Shown here in pieces: positions 58,396 to 64,000 of a stretch of 64,000 bases of DNA; the stretch's first letter is position 1, and each line of letters starts with the position of its first letter. The stretch lies in IMG/VR virus record IMGVR_UViG_3300017917_002466, positions 1 through 64,000 of that record, one strand, 5' to 3'. A program made the translations under genes and the position numbers. The notes below the pieces were generated by a model. It searched no databases. It saw only the letters and a program-made list of their open reading frames with translations, and was not told the DNA's origin. Source of the stretch: a virus.

Positions 58396-59751
58396 ATGTT
58401 TACAAGAATTTTTTATGATCCATACAAGAATCACCTATATTGTGTTGAAACAGTTAATGGAAAAAGAACAAAGATAGATTTCCACCCAAAGTTTGAGTAT
58501 TACGTTCCAGACAATACAGGCAATTCTCCATATAAAGATATTTATGGCAATCCTGTCATGCTCCAAGAAAGTGAGACAAGACAGGATATGAAAACTGTTG
58601 CCGAATCTGTAAAGACCTGTGAGACAGATATTTCAGAAGATATAAAGTTTCTTCAAAAGAGATATAGAGGTCAGAATCTTAAAGCCGATCTAAACAATTT
58701 TCAGATTTGTACAGTGGACATTGAGGTTGAATCAGAAAAAGAATTTCCCAAGGCGGACGAAGCAAAATATCCAATCAACCTTATTACCGCTCACTATTCC
58801 AAAGACAATCAGACATATACTTGGGGATTGAGGCCATACACTGGCAATGACCCGAGTGTTAAGAACTATACCTACTGCGCTGACGAACCCACCCTTATAA
58901 GAAGCTTCATTGCACATTTCCGAAAGAAGTCCGTGGATATTCTTACAGGCTGGAATATTATGGGATTTGATGTTCCATATATGGTCAACCGATGTAAGAT
59001 ACTTAAAATTGAAGAATCATTATCGCCTCTCAATATGTACAAGGAAAGAAAACACGGAGGATATCATATTGACGGTGGTGGTTATATCATTGCCGGTATT
59101 TCAATTCTTGATGGATTGGAACTTTATAAGAACTTTGTTTATGTTAAGAGAGAAAGATATTCGCTTCAGTTTATTGGAAAGCTTGAAGTTGGAGAAGGAA
59201 AGAAAGACCTTGAAGGAACTGTTAATACAGCTTGGAAGCAATGGAATGAGTTCGTTGAATATAACGTACAAGACGTTAACCTTTGTCGCAAGATAGAAGA
59301 AAAGAAAAAGCTTATTAAGCTCACCATTGAATTCTGTTATCAAGCCCTCATTCCTTTTGATAGAATCTTTTCATCAATCACTCTCGTAACTGGATATATG
59401 TTGCGAAGACTTCACGACAAAAATATTGTCTTCCCTGATAGAGTATCTACTGAAAAGAATCAAAAATTCCCCGGTGCATATGTTATGGCAAAACCCGGTT
59501 ACTATAACTGGGTTGTGTCGTTTGATGTCGCTTCTATGTACCCACACGAAATTTTAACTTATAATATTAGTCCAGAAACTTTATGTTTTAAAGAATATAC
59601 ACTAATTTATAAAGATAAAGAATATTTTTTTGATGGAAACGATGAAATTTTAGTTGAAAGTAAAGATGAATATATTAAAAAATTTGTTAAAGACTTACAA
59701 GAAAATGATGTTATTTATATAAATACTTCTAAAGAGAATACATCGTTATAA
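58396..59751 (+). CDS. 43: DNA polymerase family B, N-part (exonuclease and palm motif A)
   Basis: This 451-residue protein contains the T4-type 3'-5' exonuclease with Exo I VDIEVES, Exo II GWNIMGFDVPYM and Exo III YNVQDVNL. Polymerase motif A follows as FDVASMYP, continuing HEILTYNISPET. After Leu-Cys the sequence becomes very AT-rich and departs from family sequence (EYTLIYKDKEYFFDGNDEI, then FVKDLQENDVI). It stops inside the late promoter region of an inserted endonuclease. The rest of the palm, fingers and thumb is encoded by 60684-62081. T4 gp43 is a single chain of 898 residues. AAGGAG precedes the start. Confidence 0.9.
   Translation: MFTRIFYDPYKNHLYCVETVNGKRTKIDFHPKFEYYVPDNTGNSPYKDIYGNPVMLQESETRQDMKTVAESVKTCETDISEDIKFLQKRYRGQNLKADLNNFQICTVDIEVESEKEFPKADEAKYPINLITAHYSKDNQTYTWGLRPYTGNDPSVKNYTYCADEPTLIRSFIAHFRKKSVDILTGWNIMGFDVPYMVNRCKILKIEESLSPLNMYKERKHGGYHIDGGGYIIAGISILDGLELYKNFVYVKRERYSLQFIGKLEVGEGKKDLEGTVNTAWKQWNEFVEYNVQDVNLCRKIEEKKKLIKLTIEFCYQALIPFDRIFSSITLVTGYMLRRLHDKNIVFPDRVSTEKNQKFPGAYVMAKPGYYNWVVSFDVASMYPHEILTYNISPETLCFKEYTLIYKDKEYFFDGNDEILVESKDEYIKKFVKDLQENDVIYINTSKENTSL
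59718..59725 (+). promoter_or_regulatory. T4-type late promoter at the polymerase break
   Basis: Exact TATAAATA followed by CTTCTAAAG, the same word that precedes the endonuclease at 51419. Downstream CTAAAGA (59729-59735) can pair with TCTTTGG next to GGGAG at about 59753-59762, so a Shine-Dalgarno hairpin is possible here too. Confidence 0.65.
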
Positions 59752-59769
59752 CATCTTTGGGAGAAATTT

Positions 59770-60711
59770 ATGAAATGGAATAAAGAAATTTTTATTAAAG
59801 AATCTAAAAAAGTTCACGGTGATAAGTATAATTATAGCAAAGTAGAATATATTAATAGTAGAACTAAAATTCAAATTAAATGTTTAGAACATGGTTTTTT
59901 TGAACAACTTCCTTCCAATCATATTAGAGGATATGGTTGTCCTCGGTGTGCTATTAATAATAGAACTACAAAACAAAAAATTTTTATTAAAGAAGCTAAA
60001 AAAGTTCACGGTGATAAGTATGATTATAGCAAAGTAGAATATGTTAATAATCATGTTAAGGTTGCTATAATTTGTCAAAAACATGGAATTTTCTTACAAG
60101 AACCACAAAATCATTTAAGAAATCATGGTTGTCCTAATTGTATGGTTAATAATCATGTCTTAAAAAATTCTTTTAATAAAGAAATTTTTATTAAAGAAGC
60201 TAAAAAAGTTCACGGTGATAAGTATGATTATAGCAAAGTAGAGTATGTTCAAAGTACAATTAAAGTTTGTATTATTTGTTCAAAACATGGTAAATTTTGG
60301 CAAACTTATAATTCACATATTCATCAAAAAAGTGGTTGTCCAAGTTGTAAACAGTCTAAAAATGAAATTTTAATTGAAAATTGGCTTAAAAGTAAAAATA
60401 TTAAATTTATTCCTCAAATGAAGTTTAATAAATGTCGTGGTAAGAAAAGGCCATTACCATTTGACTTTTATCTTCCTGATTATAATACTTGTATTGAATA
60501 TGATGGAGAACAACATTTTTATCCGATTGATTTGAGTTTTGGACAATTAACAAAAAAAGAAATTAAAGAAAAATTTCAACAAACTAAATTAAGAGATCAA
60601 ATTAAAAATATTTTTTGTAAAAACAATAATATTGAATTAATAAGAATTTCTTATAAACAAAATACTAAAAAGGAACTTGAAAAATGGTTGAAGGAAAAAA
60701 CTTTAAATTAA
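59770..60711 (+). CDS. DUF723-repeat homing endonuclease with Vsr-like nuclease domain, inside DNA polymerase
   Basis: This 313-residue protein carries three repeats of the type FIKEAKKVHGDKYDYSKVEY followed by KxxIxCxxHGxF and GCPxC. They are more alike than in the other two copies, suggesting recent internal duplication. The C-terminal domain has LPFDFYLPDYNTCIEYDGEQ followed by HFYPIDLSF, with the Asp-Glu-Gln-His set of Vsr-like nucleases, then ELIRISYKQN. It splits the DNA polymerase between motifs A and B and overlaps the start of the second part by 28 bases. GGGAG precedes the start. Confidence 0.85.
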   Translation: MKWNKEIFIKESKKVHGDKYNYSKVEYINSRTKIQIKCLEHGFFEQLPSNHIRGYGCPRCAINNRTTKQKIFIKEAKKVHGDKYDYSKVEYVNNHVKVAIICQKHGIFLQEPQNHLRNHGCPNCMVNNHVLKNSFNKEIFIKEAKKVHGDKYDYSKVEYVQSTIKVCIICSKHGKFWQTYNSHIHQKSGCPSCKQSKNEILIENWLKSKNIKFIPQMKFNKCRGKKRPLPFDFYLPDYNTCIEYDGEQHFYPIDLSFGQLTKKEIKEKFQQTKLRDQIKNIFCKNNNIELIRISYKQNTKKELEKWLKEKTLN

Positions 60712-62081
60712 GCAAAAATTATAGTTGTCCATTATCCAAGCAAAGAACTTGGGAAACTATTGAAGGCCCATTTGAGTGCGGCGGAATTTATTATCGCTCA
60801 GATAAAAAAGGTGTTCTTCCATCAATTGTCGGCGACATATACAATGAAAGAAAAATACTAAAGAAGAAGGGATTTATTGCCGATGCTATTGCCAAGGGTA
60901 GACCGATTGAAGGATACCCAGCCAATCTTATTGAAGCAGTACATTCGGAAGGAGAAACTGCCGAATACTACGATTCTCAACAGCAGATTCGTAAAATCCT
61001 TATCAATTCTGTATATGGAGTTCTTGGTAATCCATATTTTAACTTCTATAATATCAACAACGCAATAGCTGTAACATTGGGTGGTCAAGACCTTATTCGT
61101 TACCTATCTAATACATTGAATGATTATATGAAAAAGAATTGGCATACTCTTGGGCCAAGACTTTATCCAGAGTTCAAGGGAGAATGGAAACCTTTGACTC
61201 AAGACGTAGTAATCCTTCTTGATACAGACTCTAACTACGTTTGTTTACAAGAAATTGTCAAGAATATGGGATTGGATTTCAAGACTAATCAGGAATTTCT
61301 TGACTGGGTAAACGACCTTGATAAGAGGTTCTTTAAACCTTTCTTTGACAAGATTTTGAAAATCTATGCAGACCGATATGGTGTGCCACAAATGATTGAG
61401 TTTAAGAGAGAAAAGGTTATCACTCAGAAATTCATCCTTGCCAAGAAGAAGTATGCTGATGAAGTTATTGCTGATGAAGACAAAATATATGTTGACCATC
61501 CGAAGATTTCAACTACTGGAATTGAAGTTGTCAGAACAGATACTCCTAAATTCAGCCGAGAAAGAATTATGGGAGTTCTTCAAAAGATATTTGAAGTTCG
61601 TGGAAAAGATAGACACGTTGTAATGCAAAGACTTCGTCAAATTCACGATGAGTTTTTGAAGGCAACTCCAACTGACATTGCCAATCCAAAGGGAATCAAA
61701 GACTACCAGAAGTATGCTGAGCCAGTTGAAACCTATCTTGCTAAGAATGTAGCTTCATATCCTAAGCATTTACCAATTCACGTAAGAGCCGCAATCAACT
61801 ATAACTTTACTATTGCCAAGTATAAGCTTCCTCTTATGGAAATCAACAATGGAACCAAGATGAAGTTCATATATGTTGCACCCCAAAAGAATGAGCTTAA
61901 ACAAAATATTATTGGCTTCATTAATGAGTGGCCAAAAGAATTTGAAGCAATGTTTAAAGTAGATGTTGAAGAACAGTGGCAAAAAGTCTTCCAAGACGTT
62001 ATTCAAAGATTTTTTAATGTACTTGGATGGGGAAATATTGAAATTGAAGAAAATACTTTGTCAGACTTTATTCAGTTTTAG
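60684..62081 (+). CDS. 43: DNA polymerase family B, C-part (motifs B and C, thumb)
   Basis: The first 30 residues of this 465-residue protein (VEGKNFKLSKNYSCPLSKQR) have no family match. From GGIYYRSDKKGVLPSIVGDI on it follows T4 gp43 (MMYYKDRDGVVPTEITKVFN). Motif B is KILINSVYGVLGN and motif C is LLDTDSNYV. The K-K-Y element is ILAKKKYADE. The end includes a thumb and a possible clamp-binding tail (NTLSDFIQF). It starts inside the endonuclease gene with AAAAAGGA ahead. No intein C-half is visible. The two parts must associate non-covalently to make an active enzyme, as reported for split gene 43 in some Aeromonas phages. Confidence 0.9.
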   Translation: MVEGKNFKLSKNYSCPLSKQRTWETIEGPFECGGIYYRSDKKGVLPSIVGDIYNERKILKKKGFIADAIAKGRPIEGYPANLIEAVHSEGETAEYYDSQQQIRKILINSVYGVLGNPYFNFYNINNAIAVTLGGQDLIRYLSNTLNDYMKKNWHTLGPRLYPEFKGEWKPLTQDVVILLDTDSNYVCLQEIVKNMGLDFKTNQEFLDWVNDLDKRFFKPFFDKILKIYADRYGVPQMIEFKREKVITQKFILAKKKYADEVIADEDKIYVDHPKISTTGIEVVRTDTPKFSRERIMGVLQKIFEVRGKDRHVVMQRLRQIHDEFLKATPTDIANPKGIKDYQKYAEPVETYLAKNVASYPKHLPIHVRAAINYNFTIAKYKLPLMEINNGTKMKFIYVAPQKNELKQNIIGFINEWPKEFEAMFKVDVEEQWQKVFQDVIQRFFNVLGWGNIEIEENTLSDFIQF

Positions 62082-62092
62082 CTGAAAACCCC

Positions 62093-62121
62093 TTGACAAA
62101 ATCTAATGAAAATGTTATCTT
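62093..62121 (+). promoter_or_regulatory. Early sigma70-like promoter of uvsX
   Basis: TTGACA (62093-62098), 17-base spacer, TATCTT (62116-62121) with extended TGT. It lies 31 bases upstream of the uvsX start and shares the AATGTTAT word with the other early promoters. Confidence 0.75.
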
Positions 62122-62152
62122 TAAAGAAATACATTACCATCAAGGAGGTATT

Positions 62153-63301
62153 ATGCGATCATTATATGATATAATAATTAAAGATAAGGAAACCAAAGAC
62201 AGTCCACCACTTTCTTCTTATTTGTTTACAGAAGATGAAAAGATTGAGTTTCTTTCAACTAACGTAATTTCGCTTAATCTTCTTTTTAGTGGAAGAGTTG
62301 ACGGTGGAATCCCTAAGGGAAGGATTTCAATGATTTCAGCCCCGTCAATGCTTGGTAAGTCTTTCATTGCATATGGACTTGTTAAGAACGCACAAAAGAA
62401 GGGGATGCAGGTTTGTATCATTGATACTGAGAGAGCCTTTAGCTTCCAGTTCGCACAAGCTATCGGAATTGATATTAGTCCAGATAAACTTGTTGTTCTT
62501 CAAGAAAATGGAATCGAAGAAGTGTCTGGTATGATTATGACAATCTGTAACGAAATTCCAAAGAATGAAAGAAAAGATGTTCTTTTCATTATTGATAGCT
62601 GGGGTTCTTTGGTCACTTCCAAAACACTTAATAATGCACTTGTCGGAAACGATGCCGCAGACTTTACAATTCCAAAGAAGAAAAACAATCTTGCCAATAT
62701 CATTCTTAATACCAAAGCAACCTATTTCATTGCCAACCATGTTTATGATAACGTCGGTGGAATGGGAGATACTTTGAGTGTGCCTGGTGGAAGAAAAATC
62801 GTATTTAATAGCGAATGTGTTATCTTAGGAAGAAGCCGAGCAAAGGAAAAGAAGTCTGCATCAGACCCAACAATTGTCGGTCATATTATTACAGCTGAAA
62901 CATACAAGTCAAGATGGTCTAAGGAAAAGTCTAAGCTTCAGTTTAGAATTAAGGTAGATGGTGGTTTAGATATTTTCTATGGTATACTTGATGATGCACT
63001 TGAAGCAGGAGTTGTAGATTCCCCAGCCGCTGGTTCGTTCCGTAGACCAATTATTAATAAGAACGAAAAGATTAAAGAAGCAAATATTTACAATTCAGAA
63101 TTTTGGCTTCCAATTTTTAAGGAAACCGATTTCAAGAAGTGGCTTGAAGCAAAGTATACATTTAGCAGTCCTTTGGATATTTCCAAAGAATCGGATATTT
63201 TGAACATGCTAAATGGAGAACCAATAGTAGAAAATCTATTAGAAGAAAAGAAGGAAGAAAATACAGAAGAAAAGAAAACTTCATCCAAAAAGAAAAAATA
63301 A
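62153..63301 (+). CDS. uvsX: Recombinase UvsX (RecA-like)
   Basis: The start is placed at ATG 62153-62155 after AAGGAGG; a longer frame begins inside the promoter and is rejected. The 382-residue product (T4 UvsX has 391) has Walker A SAPSMLGKSFIAYG, a Walker B-like stretch VLFIIDSWGSL, RecA-type VCIIDTERAFSFQFAQAIGI and the L2 region ending in KIVFNSECVILGRS. The C-terminal part is charged and ends in Lys repeats. UvsX drives strand exchange with UvsY and UvsW. The gene is followed directly by the helicase gene with no gap. Confidence 0.94.
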   Translation: MRSLYDIIIKDKETKDSPPLSSYLFTEDEKIEFLSTNVISLNLLFSGRVDGGIPKGRISMISAPSMLGKSFIAYGLVKNAQKKGMQVCIIDTERAFSFQFAQAIGIDISPDKLVVLQENGIEEVSGMIMTICNEIPKNERKDVLFIIDSWGSLVTSKTLNNALVGNDAADFTIPKKKNNLANIILNTKATYFIANHVYDNVGGMGDTLSVPGGRKIVFNSECVILGRSRAKEKKSASDPTIVGHIITAETYKSRWSKEKSKLQFRIKVDGGLDIFYGILDDALEAGVVDSPAAGSFRRPIINKNEKIKEANIYNSEFWLPIFKETDFKKWLEAKYTFSSPLDISKESDILNMLNGEPIVENLLEEKKEENTEEKKTSSKKKK

Positions 63302-64000
63302 ATGGATATTATATTTTTTGAAAAAGTTCTAATTAAGTTCTTGTTTATTGATGAAAAGATTAGGGACAAGGTAATTCCATTCCTTGTCCCTGAAATCTTT
63401 GAAGATCACAAGAACATCCAATTGATTAAGTCAATACTTTCTATTCTTGAAAGGTTTGAGCATTTTCCTTCTATTTCAGAAATGAAGCTTGAACTCAATA
63501 ATGAGGAAGTATTCAATCGTCTTATTGAAATAAAGGAAATGGATATTAATGAGTACAAAAAGGAATTCCTTTTAGAACAGATTGAAGAATTTATCAGAAA
63601 TAAGATGGTTCACAATGTCAATGTTGAGATTGTTATGAGTCTTAATAGTGAAGATAATGAATCTCTTAAACAGGCACCAGATAAACTAAGAGAAGCAATT
63701 GCTTTTAGTTTTGACACAAAAGTTGGACTTGACCTTTTTGATGAAGAAGAAAGATTGTATAATCATCTTCATAATAAAGATAGAGTAATTCCAACAAGTA
63801 TCACACAGTTCAATAGACTTATTGAAGGTGGTTTCCACGAGAAATCTTTGACTTTGTTTATGGCAGAAACCAACCTTGGTAAGTCTCTCATTATGACTTC
63901 TCTTGGAGTAGACTGTATTTTAAGGAACAAAAATGTTCTTTATGTCTCTTGTGAAATGTCAGAAGAAAAGATTTCTGAGCGTGTAATGTCAAATATGTTT
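63302..64000 (+). CDS. 41: Replicative DNA helicase gp41-like (DnaB family), 5' part
   Basis: 233 residues are visible before the window end. The N-terminal domain is helical (start MDIIFFEKVLIKFLFI, later FEHFPSISEMKLELNNEEVF), matching the primase-interacting part of gp41/DnaB. The beginning of the ATPase domain follows: TSITQFNRLIEGGFHEKSLT, then Walker A MAETNLGKSLIMTSL and NVLYVSCEMSEEKISERVM. The gene begins directly after the uvsX stop without a clear Shine-Dalgarno, so coupling is likely. In T4 gp41 unwinds DNA ahead of the polymerase with gp59 and gp61. Confidence 0.88.
   Translation, partial: MDIIFFEKVLIKFLFIDEKIRDKVIPFLVPEIFEDHKNIQLIKSILSILERFEHFPSISEMKLELNNEEVFNRLIEIKEMDINEYKKEFLLEQIEEFIRNKMVHNVNVEIVMSLNSEDNESLKQAPDKLREAIAFSFDTKVGLDLFDEEERLYNHLHNKDRVIPTSITQFNRLIEGGFHEKSLTLFMAETNLGKSLIMTSLGVDCILRNKNVLYVSCEMSEEKISERVMSNMF

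Noticed and set aside
59558-60780. A second split intein in DNA polymerase
   Set aside because: The N-side has a suggestive Cys and DLQENDV word, but the C-part has only about 30 residues before conserved polymerase sequence and no terminal Asn plus nucleophile. Kept only as an open possibility in the findings.
62093-62152. A longer UvsX with 20 more N-terminal residues from a TTG start
   Set aside because: That start is the -35 box of the promoter itself; the ATG at 62153 has AAGGAGG at ideal distance and gives the length of UvsX.

Overview
The window is part of an AT-rich genome of a T4-like contractile-tailed phage (myovirus). The evidence is a near-complete set of T4-type virion genes (gp6, gp25, gp5/gp27-like hub, gp53-like, gp18 sheath, gp19 tube, gp17/gp16 terminase, gp15, gp13, gp14, gp20, gp21, gp22, gp23), T4-type replication and recombination genes (gp43, gp41, UvsX, UvsY, UvsW, gp46, gp47), a gp55-like late sigma factor, and many copies of the T4 late promoter word TATAAATA. 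The host cannot be read from the sequence. No tRNA, integrase, CRISPR array or insertion sequence was seen.

Layout. From position 1 to about 48.9 kb almost everything is on the minus strand: late and structural genes, read right to left as uvsY, uvsW, a nuclease and small genes, adhesin and fibre genes, gp14, small head genes, portal, protease, scaffold, major capsid, a cluster of small genes with capsid-targeting-like N-termini (one carries a cupin domain), gp13, gp15, gp16, gp17, sheath, tube, tape measure with a lysozyme domain, baseplate genes and beta-helix tail proteins. A 320-base intergenic region at 48.9-49.2 kb, with seven CTAG sites in about 110 bases, separates this from a plus-strand early module: gp46, gp55, gp47, a glycosyltransferase, a DHH phosphoesterase, a nucleoside deoxyribosyltransferase-like gene, DNA polymerase, UvsX and the start of the gp41 helicase. 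Perfect or near-perfect sigma70-like promoters with an extended -10 precede early genes, while TATAAATA elements precede late genes and homing endonuclease genes.

The window is crowded with mobile endonucleases: two GIY-YIG (one broken), three DUF723/Vsr-like, two intact HNH, one HNH-like inside the terminase locus, and three HNH-type remnants. Two essential genes are fractured around such genes. The large terminase is cut inside an atypically split intein (33-residue N-half, 114-residue C-half) of the AceL-TerL type with an endonuclease gene between the halves. The DNA polymerase is cut between motifs A and B with no recognisable C-intein.

The most novel signal is a recurring RNA leader at five sites: late promoter, a closing stem starting near +1, GACA, two hairpins, (A)TTA, the closing stem and then the Shine-Dalgarno sequence. 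In three copies the loop of the second hairpin is complementary, with different sequences each time, to the bases that overlap the GGAGG of the endonuclease gene. This suggests a covarying pseudoknot that controls translation.
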